In this document: positions 35,805 to 45,319 of the stretch, piece after piece | Position numbering within the stretch: position 1 is the stretch's first letter | Layout: every line of letters starts with the position of its first letter | Assembly: GCF_002005165.1 (NCBI RefSeq) | Contig: NZ_CP019699.1 | Span: forward strand, 434,001-498,000 | Length of the DNA stretch: 64,000 nt | Direction of reading: 5' to 3' | From: Novibacillus thermophilus | GTDB taxonomy: Bacteria > Bacillota > Bacilli > Thermoactinomycetales > Novibacillaceae | Program-made: the position numbers and the translations under genes | The notes under the pieces: model-generated | Databases searched by the model: none | Told to the model about the DNA's origin: nothing | Seen by the model: the letters and a program-made list of their open reading frames with translations, nothing else

Positions 35805-37112
35805 TTGAAGAAGTGGATAGTGTTTTGTCTGTCATTAATGTTAGCGCTATCTTTAGTCGCTTGTGGGAACTCATCAGGCGATGACGGAGACGCAGCGGCC
35901 GATGGAGGAGAGGGGGATGGGAACACACAAAAGAACATCACGCTGCGTGTCGCGTGGTGGGGTTCACAAACCCGTCACGACAGCACTTTAGAGGTCATTA
36001 AAATGTATGAAGAAGAAAACCCGAACGTCAAGATTGAATCTGAATTTACCGGCTTTGACGGATACTGGGAGAAGATGTCGGCCCAAGCAGCAGGAAATAA
36101 TTTACCGGATGTGATGCAACAAAACTTTGGTGAATATTTGACGCAGTATGCCGATAAAGAATTGTTAGCTGACATGAATGAATTTGTGGATGACGGTACG
36201 ATCGATTTAAGTCAATTTGACGAGCTCATCGTTGATTCGGGTGTCGTGGACGGGAAATTGCTGGGGATTCCCTTAGGTATGAACGCGTATGCGGCTATGT
36301 ACGATCCGGAGATGATCGAATCGGCTGGTGCAGAACTTCCAGACATGGATTGGACATGGGACGATTTTAAAGACATCGCGGGAAAAGTTGCGGAGACATA
36401 CGACTACGGTTCAGGTGCGATCGACGATGGGATTCGAAACGGTTTTGACTACTTTTCCAGGCAACGCGGCCAAGCGATATTTAATGACGACGGGACAGGT
36501 TTAGGGTACGAGGACGACGTGTTAATCGACTACTGGAATCTCTTGTTAGAGCTGCAAGATGAAGGGATCACGCCCCCGCCGGACGTCGCCCTTGAACATC
36601 AGGACGTCGAAAATTCCCTTTTAGCCCACGGAAAGGCTGCTTTTCAGTTCCGTTGGTCTAACCAAGGAGTCGCCATCGCTTCGTCTGCCGGAAAAGATCT
36701 GAAAATGGCGACGGTTCCAGGCGGTCCGGAAGCGATGTTTGTGAAGCCCGCCATGTTTTTTTCCATCAGCGAAACATCGGATAAAAAAGAAGAGGCGGCA
36801 AAATTCATCAACTTTTTCGTAAACAACGTCGAAGCACAAAGAGCACAAAAACTGGATCGGGGAGTGCCGCCTTCGTCCGTTGTCAGAGACGAGATGAGAT
36901 CTGAGGTAAGCACGATGGACCAAGAGATTTTTGAATACGTGGACTACATTCTTGAGAACGGAAGTCCGATTGACAAGTCGTATCCTGTCGAAGCAGCTGA
37001 AGTGTTCGTCCTGATGGAGGAATTTAACGAGCGCGTGCTGTACAAAGAGCTTGCACCGGAGGATGCAGCCAAACAGTTCAGGGAACAGGCAGAAGCGTTG
37101 ATTTCCAAATAG
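35805..37112 (+). CDS. Sugar ABC transporter substrate-binding lipoprotein (YesO-like)
   Basis: 435 residues, TTG start after AAGGGGGA. Lipoprotein signal with LSLVACG, acylated Cys about residue 20, then an acidic Gly-rich linker. Family 1 solute-binding domain with NITLRVAWWGSQTRHD, FTGFDGYWEKMSAQAAG and LPDVMQQNFGEYLTQY. It is about 70% identical by eye over most of its length to the protein at 48705. No permease genes follow it; the next gene is the rhamnogalacturonan lyase. It may feed the permeases at 50062 and 51026. Confidence 0.9.
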   Translation: MKKWIVFCLSLMLALSLVACGNSSGDDGDAAADGGEGDGNTQKNITLRVAWWGSQTRHDSTLEVIKMYEEENPNVKIESEFTGFDGYWEKMSAQAAGNNLPDVMQQNFGEYLTQYADKELLADMNEFVDDGTIDLSQFDELIVDSGVVDGKLLGIPLGMNAYAAMYDPEMIESAGAELPDMDWTWDDFKDIAGKVAETYDYGSGAIDDGIRNGFDYFSRQRGQAIFNDDGTGLGYEDDVLIDYWNLLLELQDEGITPPPDVALEHQDVENSLLAHGKAAFQFRWSNQGVAIASSAGKDLKMATVPGGPEAMFVKPAMFFSISETSDKKEEAAKFINFFVNNVEAQRAQKLDRGVPPSSVVRDEMRSEVSTMDQEIFEYVDYILENGSPIDKSYPVEAAEVFVLMEEFNERVLYKELAPEDAAKQFREQAEALISK

Positions 37113-37261
37113 TCACATCAGCCGATTGACAACAACGGCACTGGAGAGAAAGTGGCGGGCAAAACAACAAACAGGATGACCGGCTATTGTCAAGATTAAT
37201 AGAGGTTGAAGCGTGCGGTGGATAAACCGTAGCTGGATAAAAACAAGGAGCGTGGTGATTC

Positions 37262-39807
37262 ATGCTTTTCAAAAGACGTTCATTGATCGTCTTTGTGACG
37301 GCCCTCATATGTTCGAGTGCGATTGTCGGACCGACTTTTGCTCAGGACGGTGGCACGGGTGCGGAAAACGGCACTCAACTGGAATACCTTGACAGAGGGC
37401 TCATCGCTGTTCCGACTTCGGAAGGGGTGTTTCTAAGTTGGAGGTTGTTGGCGAACGAGGTGACGGGTAACACTGAAGAAGGCTTGACAGGCGCGAATTT
37501 CAATGTTTACCGTGACGGAACGCTGATCGCAACCGTTGAGGACAGTACCAACTACTTAGACCGCGAAGGGACGGGGGTTTCTCAATACCGTGTCACTTCA
37601 GTCGTCGACGGACGAGAAGTGGACAAAAGTGTTTCCGTCACCCCTTGGGATCACGCATACTACGATTTGCCGTTGCAAAAACCGGCTGACGGTGTAACGC
37701 CTGCGGGAGAAGAGTATACGTATTCTGCCAACGACATGAGCGTCGGGGATGTAAACGGTGATGGACAATATGAATTTTTTGTCAAGTGGGACCCGTCAAA
37801 CTCTAAAGACGTCTCACAAAAGGGGTATACCGGCAATGTGTACATTGATTGCTACACGTTTGACGGAACGCTGCTGTATAGAATTGACTTAGGGGTTAAT
37901 ATTCGAGCAGGGGCGCACTACACGCAATTCTTAGTTTACGATTTTGATGGGGACGGTTTGGCAGAGCTGATGTTCAAAACAGCTCCTGGAACAAAAGTTA
38001 TAAAATACGATCAGCACGGTAATGTCATGTCCGAAAAGTATATTACGATGCCCCAAGAAGACATTGAGGCTGGATTTAGCCACAGTGACGACTACCGGAT
38101 GAACAGCGAAGATTATTACCGTCACCTCGTTCGCGTGTTTATGAATTGGCATGAACACGAGGAAGTGGTGAAGGGACATTGGCCGGAGACACTTGAAGAG
38201 TGCTTCGGGATCGAAAAGCAGTACGACTATCCGCTGACAAGGGAGGACGCCGAGGAGCTGGTTGACTACTTTATGGATGTCTACGCCCCGAGTCGAAGCA
38301 GTCGCAATGACTTGAGGACATTCGAAGGGTTTATATTGGATGGACCTGAATACTTGACAGTGTTTGACGGCACAACAGGCGACGAACTGGAGACGATCCC
38401 CTATAAACCCGGCCGTTATGACGACGGTCTGATGTGGGGCGACTACGCCATGTCGCGCATTGAGCCTGGAAACCGTGTCGACCGGTTTCTGGCCGGAGTG
38501 GCTTACCTTGACGGAGAAAAACCGTACGCGGTCTTTGCACGTGGCTACTATACGAGAACGACTCTCGTCTCTTACAGCTGGGACGGCAAACACTTGAAGG
38601 AGCACTGGTACGTGGACAGCGGATGGACGCCTATGACCAATCCGTTTAATGACAGTCCCCATGGAAGGGACGGTACCGATCCTGAATTCGGGACGATTAC
38701 AACTCAAGGGAACCATTCGCTCAGCGTGGCAGATGTGGACGATGACGGGAAGCATGAAATTGTATACGGCAGTGCGACGATAGACCATGACGGCTCCCTG
38801 TTGTACAGTTCAATGGATGTCATGCCGCCAGAAAGTGCCGATCCCGGAACGGTAGCGCGTCTTGGGCACGGTGACGCGCTCCACGTTGCTGATATCGATC
38901 CAGCTAGACCGGGACTGGAGATTTTCGGGGTTCATGAGGGAGGTGTCTGGGCGCCTTACGGTTATTCGTTGCGGGATGCCCGGACAGGAGAAGTGATTTA
39001 CGGCGGTTATACGGGAAGGGACACTGGGCGCGGCATGGTCGGCGACGTTGACCCTGACCGGAGAGGGCTGGAAACGTGGGCGGTCGGATTGTGGACAGCA
39101 GACGGGGAGAAATTGAGTGACGACATGCCGGGAACCAACATGAATATTAAGTGGGGGCGGACATGACGACCCAAATTGTCAACGGCGCCCTGGATGAGAC
39201 TCCTACCATCGATGATTGGAAGAAAGGGAGACTGCTCACGGCGACAGGCACCAGGACGAATAATCACACGAAAGGCAACCCTTCTCTCGTCGCCGATATA
39301 TTCGGTGACTGGCGGGAAGAGCTGCTGGTGCGGACCGTCGACAGCTCTGCCGTTCGCATTTACGTCAGCACAGAAGTAACGGATCGAAAATTGTACACTT
39401 TGATGCACGACCCTCAGTACAGAACGGGCATTGCTTGGCAAAACACGGCTTATAACCAACCGTCGTACCCCAGTTTCTACTTTGCCTCTGACATCGACTG
39501 GTCCAACGTTCCGATACCCGATTATTGGACACCGGGTTCCAAGCCCTCCAGTCAAGGCATGAAAACACTCGTCGAACGGTTCAGAGAAGCAGGGGAAATC
39601 GCAAACGATAGCGTTGCCCGTTCTTTCAAAGTGCACTTAATCTCAGTGGAGCACTTCGAGAAAAGTGGACAGAAAGACAAAGTGGTCAAACACTTAGAAG
39701 GATTTCAGCGGTTACTCGACCGCCAGTTTGACAACGCTTTGATCTCAGAGAAAGCGTATCGGGTGCTCCAGGCTCAAGCTGATGTCGTCATCGGGAAGTG
39801 GCAATAG
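37262..39807 (+). pseudogene. Secreted rhamnogalacturonan lyase (PL11, YesW/YesX-like), frameshifted
   Basis: Signal peptide of about 28 residues (LIVFVTALICSSAIVGPTFA) followed by the PL11 beta-propeller: YLDRGLIAVPTSEGVFLSWRLL, calcium-type loops VGDVNGDGQYEFFVKWDPSN and YDFDGDGLAELMFKTAPGT, and HNHSLSVADVDDDG-like repeats. The frame stops at 39166; the continuation (TTQIVNGALDETP, GNPSLVADIFGDWREELL, YNQPSYPSFYF) is in the next frame. Adding one G to the GGGGG at 39153-39157 joins them into about 848 residues. The C-terminus has an extra helical domain of about 85 residues (MKTLVERFREAGEI to VIGKWQ), FIMAH-like. It would cut the rhamnose-galacturonate backbone of RG-I outside the cell. Confidence 0.88.
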
Positions 39808-39833
39808 AAGGTTCAGGAGGGAATGGTGATTAG

Positions 39834-40145
39834 ATGGCGCGCTATATATTTCTCATGAATTGCAAGCCCGGATTTGAAGAGGAGTACAAAAAGAGGCACA
39901 AAGCCGTACATCCGGAAATGTTGAAAGCGTTGAAAGAAGTCGGGATCAGCAATTACAGTATATTCATGGATGGAACGAAGCTGTACGCTTACTTAGAAGT
40001 CGACGACTTCCACAGGGCGATGGCAGATTTGGAAAAGCATCCCGCCAACCGACGCTGGCAAAAATTTATGAGCGACATTTTAGAACAAGAAAACGGCGGG
40101 CCAAAGATGACGCTGATCCCAGAAGAAGTTTTCCACCTGGACTAG
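39834..40145 (+). CDS. rhaM: L-rhamnose mutarotase family protein
   Basis: 103 residues, the exact size of RhaM. Contains YKKRHKAVHPEMLKALKEVG with the catalytic His, YSIFMDGTKLYAYLEV and the terminal Trp-rich NRRWQKFMSDIL. It interconverts alpha and beta L-rhamnopyranose in the cytoplasm. It follows the lyase by 26 bases, consistent with rhamnose released from RG-I. AGGAGGG lies about 14 bases before the ATG, a long spacing. Confidence 0.9.
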   Translation: MARYIFLMNCKPGFEEEYKKRHKAVHPEMLKALKEVGISNYSIFMDGTKLYAYLEVDDFHRAMADLEKHPANRRWQKFMSDILEQENGGPKMTLIPEEVFHLD

Positions 40146-40170
40146 GGGGTGTCTGGCGGGGCATTATTAT

Positions 40171-40207
40171 CCGCTTCCCTTCGTCAGGGAAGCGGTGTGC
40201 TTTTTTA
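40171..40207. terminator. Bidirectional terminator between rhaM and the GDSL esterase
   Basis: CCGCTTCCCT (40171-40180), loop TCGTC, AGGGAAGCGG (40186-40195), then GTGTGC and a T-run on the plus strand. It can serve both convergent genes, though the T-run supports the plus-strand direction best. Confidence 0.85.
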
Positions 40208-41506
40208 TTTAAACAACGACAAGTTAACAGCTTCCGCCATCGCTTTGTACCCTTTGTCGTTCGGATGGAGATGGTCTCCAGAATCAAATTCCGGCTTTAA
40301 CCGGAGGGGGTTCTCAGGGTCGCGCAGAGCTTTGTCGAAATCAATGACACCGTCAAAGTAACCGCCCGTGCGAATCCAACGGTTCACTTCTTGACGCGTT
40401 TGCTCCCCTTCCTCCGTATAATAACCTTCAATAGTAGTACCTTCGAAGGGAGTTAAAGTACCGCCGTAAACTTTTAAGCCGGATGCGTGGACTTGATCGA
40501 CGATTTGTTTCATTCCGGCGATGATCTTGTTTGCGTCGAATGTATGCGGTTCGTGCCCAATATCGTTGATGCCCTCCAAAAGAATGACGTGAGTTGCGCC
40601 CGATTGGGTCAAGACATCCCGATCTAACCGGGCCAGGGCATTTACGCCGTACACAGGAGAATCGCGCAGAATTTTATTGCCGGAGATACCAGAATTGAGA
40701 ACAGAATACTGTCTTCCTTTACCTTGCCGTTGAATTCTTTCTGCCAAGTAATCCGGCCATCGATGGTTGGCATTCAGCGTCGAACTGTGGCCGTCGGTAA
40801 TCGAATCTCCAAGCGTGACAATCGCCCCTTTGACCGATGGTTGAGCTAACACGTCGACAGCTTCCAAGTAGAACCATCCCTCGACTTCAGTCTTATAGGC
40901 GACCCCATTTAACTCTGCCGTATGGTCACCGGAGATGGAAATATAGGAGGTTTGTCGGGACAATCTGTGCCACGTTGAAGGGCCGGTCTCGCCGGGGAAA
41001 TAGACGCTTACGGTTAAATCTTCTCCGTATGATACAGGAAGCTTGACGGGGTCACTTAAAGCTCGTGCACCTGCGGGAACAGTGATAGATTCTGTGCCTC
41101 CAAACGTCACATCGCGCAATGTACCTGGCCGTATGTGTGATCCCTTTTTCGTTTTGGCAACGGTCACTTTTCCAATCGTTAAAGGATTTTCGCCAAAAGC
41201 ATTCGAGAATTTTAGACGAATTGCCTTTCCGCTTAGATGAGGGTGGACAATCATGCGCACCGTCTCGTTATTGAACCCACGATGAGATACGCCCTCTCCA
41301 TGCGGTTGTTGTGGGCTCGCTGACCAAGTTCCGATCCAGTGGCCATTTTTGTGACGGGTACTGTTGACAGGGCTGGACATGTCGTCATGGTGCATGGCCT
41401 GTACAGAGTTTGTACCATTCGGCTTGGGAACCGTGAGCAAACCAAACAGACTTCCCATAAGCAAGAGAAAAACTGTCAGGAGAGTAAAATGTCGATGCCA
41501 CCTCAT
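40205..41506 (-). CDS. Secreted SGNH/GDSL-type esterase
   Basis: 433 residues with an N-terminal signal (FTLLTVFLLLMGSLFGLL) and no lipobox. A beta-rich domain (about 55-225, starting GHWIGTWSASPQQPHG) precedes the hydrolase domain with the four SGNH blocks: VTLGDSITDG (catalytic Ser), NSGISGNKIL, LLEGINDIGHE and GDHLHPNDKG (Asp and His). AGGAGTG precedes the ATG. Position next to the rhamnogalacturonan lyase suggests a pectin or rhamnogalacturonan acetylesterase, but it is longer than RhgT/YesT and of a different architecture. Convergent with rhaM. Confidence 0.88.
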   Translation of the reverse strand: MRWHRHFTLLTVFLLLMGSLFGLLTVPKPNGTNSVQAMHHDDMSSPVNSTRHKNGHWIGTWSASPQQPHGEGVSHRGFNNETVRMIVHPHLSGKAIRLKFSNAFGENPLTIGKVTVAKTKKGSHIRPGTLRDVTFGGTESITVPAGARALSDPVKLPVSYGEDLTVSVYFPGETGPSTWHRLSRQTSYISISGDHTAELNGVAYKTEVEGWFYLEAVDVLAQPSVKGAIVTLGDSITDGHSSTLNANHRWPDYLAERIQRQGKGRQYSVLNSGISGNKILRDSPVYGVNALARLDRDVLTQSGATHVILLEGINDIGHEPHTFDANKIIAGMKQIVDQVHASGLKVYGGTLTPFEGTTIEGYYTEEGEQTRQEVNRWIRTGGYFDGVIDFDKALRDPENPLRLKPEFDSGDHLHPNDKGYKAMAEAVNLSLFK

Positions 41507-41653
41507 GTTTAAACACTCCTAAAAGTATTATATTAAAATTATATTTTATATTTTACTTATTTAAAATTTAATATCAATAATCAGATTCTGTTCGAGTTCT
41601 TCCTATTTTTAATGCAAATATTTAGACATTCTTGTATTTTGTATCAAAAATAC

Positions 41654-41669
41654 TTGACACCACTGGTGT
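41654..41669. promoter_or_regulatory. TTGACA-overlapping palindrome upstream of the IS4 element
   Basis: TTGACACCACTGGTGT: inverted repeat ACACCA-C-TGGTGT (41657-41669) overlapping a TTGACA (41654-41659). A similar arrangement, TTGACACACTTTGTGT, forms the GH42 promoter at 43098. The two may be copies of one operator. The surrounding 41507-41717 is very AT-rich and otherwise without recognisable features. Confidence 0.4.
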
Positions 41670-41717
41670 TGCATTAATTAAATCCGATGATTCATAATAC
41701 CCTCAATGTTCACATTT

Positions 41718-42974
41718 CGGTTGTCCAACTGACAAAAAAATCCTTTACAATGGATGTACAGGGTGGTTCCTGTCCAAATCCAACGTAAAGGATACCGTTA
41801 TGGACAAGAATACACTGATTTCATCATTTGGTAAATGGGTGGCACCCATTAATTTTTCCCATTTTGAAAAACAAGTTGCCGCCACCAATCAGGACAATAC
41901 ACCAAGAAGCTCACGACAAAGGCTTATCTGATGCTTTTCCTGTATGCACATCTTCAGGAAGAAGAGAGTTTACGCGCAATTTCGGATGCCGTACTCGATG
42001 AAGATTTGGGGCAGGCACTCGGACTCGATGGGATTAGCGCTTCCCAATTGTCTCGAAAGAATAGGGAAGTGGATCCATCGCTGATGGCCAATGTGTTTCT
42101 TCATCTCGTTCAGCAAATCCATCGGCACAAACAAGGCAAGAAACGGGTGGATCTACCGGTCAAAATCATTGACTCCAGCACCATTCCTTTAAGTTTAAGC
42201 CGCTATAAATGGGCCACTTTTCGCAAGACGAAGGCCGGTGTCAAATTACACTTACGCCTTGTCTTTATGGACAAAGGAACGGTCTATCCGGAAAAGGCCA
42301 TCGTTACACCGGCTAACATCCACGACCGTACCCAATTGGAGGTTCTCATAGACGAAAAAGAAGCGATGTACGTTTTTGATCGCGGTTATGTCGACTACGA
42401 GAGATTTGACCGCTATTGTGATAAAGGGACTTTCTTCGCTTCGCGTCTGAAGAAAAACGCGGTGATCCGCACCCTTGAAACGTTTTCCGTCGCGGAAGAA
42501 AGCCCCATTATGTCAGATTCGATGGTCGTCATCGGTACCCCTCAGAAACGAACGGAAAATGTATTCCGGCTCATTGAAACCGTTGATTCGAAAGGCAATG
42601 TCATTCGCCTTGTGACCAATCGTTTTGACCTGAGCGCCGAAGAAATCGGTGACATCTATCGTTCGCGTTGGGCGATCGAGCTGTTTTTCAAGTGGCTTAA
42701 GCAACACGTGCGAATCAAAACCTTTTTCGGAACGAGTGAGGAAGCCATCCAAAACCAGATTTTCATGGCACTCATCGCCTACTGTCTGCTTGTTCTCGTG
42801 CAAATGGAGACCAAAGCGAAGCAGTCCATCTTGCAATTAAAACGATGGTTAAAATCTTTTCTTTGGAAATCCTATGAAAAATGGTTTCACCGCATCCAAT
42901 TTCGTTCGATGAGGCGAAAGAGAAAACTCTCGACATAAGCGTGTTTGTCGTTGTCACTCTAGGACTAACTGTAT
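41718..42974 (+). mobile_element. IS4-family insertion sequence (degraded transposase frame)
   Basis: A transposase gene with matching flanks: CGGTTGTCCAACTGACAA on the left (41718-41735) and, reading inwards from the right, CAGTTAGTCCTAGAGTGACAA, similar with gaps. Ends are approximate and no target duplication was identified. It lies in the divergent intergenic region between the GDSL esterase and the GH42 gene. Confidence 0.7.
41800..42938 (+). pseudogene. IS4-family transposase, frameshifted near its N-terminus
   Basis: The first frame starts at ATG 41800 (MDKNTLISSFGKWVAPIN) and stops at about 41928; the rest (to 42938) is in another frame. Reading GACAATAC (41893-41900) with one more A restores NQDKYTKKLTTKAYLMLFLY, so one base is missing at 41896-41897. 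The main part has KIIDSSTIPLSLSRYKWATF (first Asp), MYVFDRGYVDYERFD (second Asp, YREK-like region before) and IGDIYRSRWAIELFFKWLKQ with the YxxRWxIE-type Glu, the DDE triad of IS4. Probably inactive as it stands, unless the indel is a sequence error. Confidence 0.85.
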
Positions 42975-43097
42975 AATATTACCAAATGGGCAGCACCACC
43001 TTTTATGCGGTATTTGTCTTTTTAGCCCTATTAGATGAAATATGGATAACTGAATATTCAATCAAGTAATTGCCAAGTTTTATGCAACAGTAGTGAC

Positions 43098-43126
43098 TTG
43101 ACACACTTTGTGTAAACGGATACTAT
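43098..43126 (+). promoter_or_regulatory. GH42 promoter with operator-like repeat and cre-like spacer
   Basis: TTGACA (43098-43103), 17-base spacer and TACTAT (43121-43126). An inverted repeat ACACA-CTT-TGTGT overlaps the -35, and TGTAAACGGATACT (43111-43124) in the spacer matches a catabolite-response element at 12 of 14 positions. So the promoter may carry both specific and carbon catabolite control. Confidence 0.65.
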
Positions 43127-43183
43127 AAAGTAAATTAAATTAATTAATTTATTTATGTGAAGTTAAAAACGGAGGGGCTGCTT

Positions 43184-45199
43184 ATGAAGTCGGACAGTGT
43201 ACTGCCTTCCATATGTTACGGCGGCGATTATAATCCGGAACAGTGGCCGGAAGAAGTTTGGCATGAAGATGCGCAATTGATGCGAAAAGCGGGTGTCAAT
43301 CTCATATCCGTAGGCATATTCGGCTGGAGTAAACTTGAACCCCAGGAAGGCAAATATGATTTTGGTTGGCTGGATACCGTGATGGACATCTTGTACAAAC
43401 ACGGCGTGTACGTCAACTTGGCAACGGCAACAGCCACCACCCCCGCCTGGTTCGTCAAAAAGTATCCCGACTCACTACCGGTGGATAGAAACGGTGTTCG
43501 CTCCTTCAACGGGAGCAGACAGCACTACTGCCCCAACCATCCTCACCTACTCGAACATATGAAGACACTGGTGCGGGCTTTGGCGGAACATTTCAAAGAG
43601 CATCCCGCGTTGAAAATGTGGCACGTCAACAACGAATATGCCTGTCATGTTTCCAGATGTTACTGTGAAAACTGCGCCCGGTCCTTCAGAACGTGGTTAC
43701 AAGAGCGGTACCAAAGTATCGAACGTTTAAACGAGTGTTGGGGGACCAATTTTTGGGGGCAGCGGTATAACGATTGGGAAGAAATCAACCCGCCCAGAAA
43801 AACCCCAACGTTTGTCAACCCCTCTCAAGAATTGGATTACTACCGTTTCATGAATGATGCGATTTTTAAGCTGTTCGCTGCTGAAAAGGAAATTTTGCGG
43901 GAGATCACGCCAGACGTTCCTCTTTCAACGAACTTTATGTCTTCCTTTAAACCTTTAGATTATTTCAGTTGGGCCCAAGAAGTCGATATCGTCACGTGGG
44001 ATTCCTATCCCGACCCGAGGGAAGGGTTGCCCATCAATCACGCGATGATGAGTGACTTAATGCGCAGTTTGCGTGGAGGACAACCGTTTTTGTTAATGGA
44101 ACAGGTGACTTCCCACGTCAACTGGCGGGACATTAATGTGCCTAAGCCTCCAGGGGTGATGCGCCTGTGGAGTTACTCAACCATCGGCCGGGGAGCGGAT
44201 GGCATTATGTTTTTCCAATGGAGGCAGAGCCGTGCCGGGGCGGAAAAATTCCACGGGGCTATGGTTTCCCATTCCGGTGACGATCAAAGCCGGGTTTACC
44301 GCGAGGTTAAAGAGTTAGGGCATGAGTTGCAAAAGTTGGACGAGCTGGTCGGATCGCGGGTGAAGTCTGAGGTGGCTATTCTTTTTGACTGGGAAAATTG
44401 GTGGGCCGTTGAGCTGGATTCTAAACCTCACAACAAGCTGAACTACATTTCAATCGTCGAAGATTACTACCGTGAATTGTATAAACGAAACATTCGTGTT
44501 GATTTTGCCCGTCCTCAAGACGACGTGTCCGCGTATAAAGTCGTCATTGCTCCCCTCCTGTACATGATGAAAGAGGGAGAAGAGGAAAATCTCAAACGAT
44601 ACGTGCGCGATGGCGGGACACTGCTCGTTTCTTTTTTCAGCGGCATCGTGAATGAAAATGACCACGTTCACCTGGGAGGCTACCCTGCTCCCTTGCGGGA
44701 CATTTTGGGAATATGCGTGGAAGAATGGGTTCCGTTTGCAGAAGAACAGTCCAACTTCTTGCAGGACGGAGGCGAGACGTACCGATGCACGACCTGGGCT
44801 GATATCATCCGTTTGGAAGGGGCAGAACCGCTTGCGCTATTTGGCGAGGAATGGTATGTGGGGAGCCCGGCGGTTACCGTTCACCGATTTGGCAAGGGCA
44901 AAGGAATTTACGTCGGAACCCGTCCTGAGTCTCGTTACTTGGGTCGGCTCATGGAATCTATATTGAAGGAACGAGACATTACCCCTGCCCTTCAGGTGCC
45001 GGCCAAGGTGGAGGTAACGGAAAGATACACCGACAAAGAGCGTTATGTCGTGATTGTCAACCACAATGCCCACCCGGTTCGGATTACACTTCCGGCCGAT
45101 GAAACGTTTCTCAACGTCTTTAACGGAAAAAAGCATGATAAAGAGCTGACTGTCAAAGGGATAGACGCCGTGGTGCTCAAAAAGAGACGAAGGACGTAG
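43184..45199 (+). CDS. Beta-galactosidase, glycoside hydrolase family 42 (YesZ/GanA-like)
   Basis: 671 residues from the ATG at 43184 (GGAGGGG six bases upstream). The TIM barrel starts YGGDYNPEQWPEEVW and VNLISVGIFGWSKLEP; the acid/base Glu is in MWHVNNEYACH and the nucleophile Glu in FLLMEQVTS. Zinc-type cysteines are in HYCPNH and CYCENCARSF. A trimerisation domain and a small C-terminal beta domain follow. No signal peptide, so it acts on imported oligosaccharides, probably galactan side chains of RG-I. Followed by a complete binding protein and permease set. Confidence 0.93.
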   Translation: MKSDSVLPSICYGGDYNPEQWPEEVWHEDAQLMRKAGVNLISVGIFGWSKLEPQEGKYDFGWLDTVMDILYKHGVYVNLATATATTPAWFVKKYPDSLPVDRNGVRSFNGSRQHYCPNHPHLLEHMKTLVRALAEHFKEHPALKMWHVNNEYACHVSRCYCENCARSFRTWLQERYQSIERLNECWGTNFWGQRYNDWEEINPPRKTPTFVNPSQELDYYRFMNDAIFKLFAAEKEILREITPDVPLSTNFMSSFKPLDYFSWAQEVDIVTWDSYPDPREGLPINHAMMSDLMRSLRGGQPFLLMEQVTSHVNWRDINVPKPPGVMRLWSYSTIGRGADGIMFFQWRQSRAGAEKFHGAMVSHSGDDQSRVYREVKELGHELQKLDELVGSRVKSEVAILFDWENWWAVELDSKPHNKLNYISIVEDYYRELYKRNIRVDFARPQDDVSAYKVVIAPLLYMMKEGEEENLKRYVRDGGTLLVSFFSGIVNENDHVHLGGYPAPLRDILGICVEEWVPFAEEQSNFLQDGGETYRCTTWADIIRLEGAEPLALFGEEWYVGSPAVTVHRFGKGKGIYVGTRPESRYLGRLMESILKERDITPALQVPAKVEVTERYTDKERYVVIVNHNAHPVRITLPADETFLNVFNGKKHDKELTVKGIDAVVLKKRRRT

Positions 45200-45319
45200 A
45201 GCGACAACACTTTATGTCACGTGCCAATCGAGTTCTAAATGATGGAGGTGGTTGCCTGATCACATCTACTCAATCTCGTATCAATCGGTTGTTCTAACCC
45301 ACTAAGGAGGGTGACTAAA

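Noticed and set aside
38000-38790. 285-codon minus-strand frame within the rhamnogalacturonan lyase gene
   Set aside because: Antisense shadow; no ribosome site, no domain, while the plus strand encodes clear PL11 motifs.
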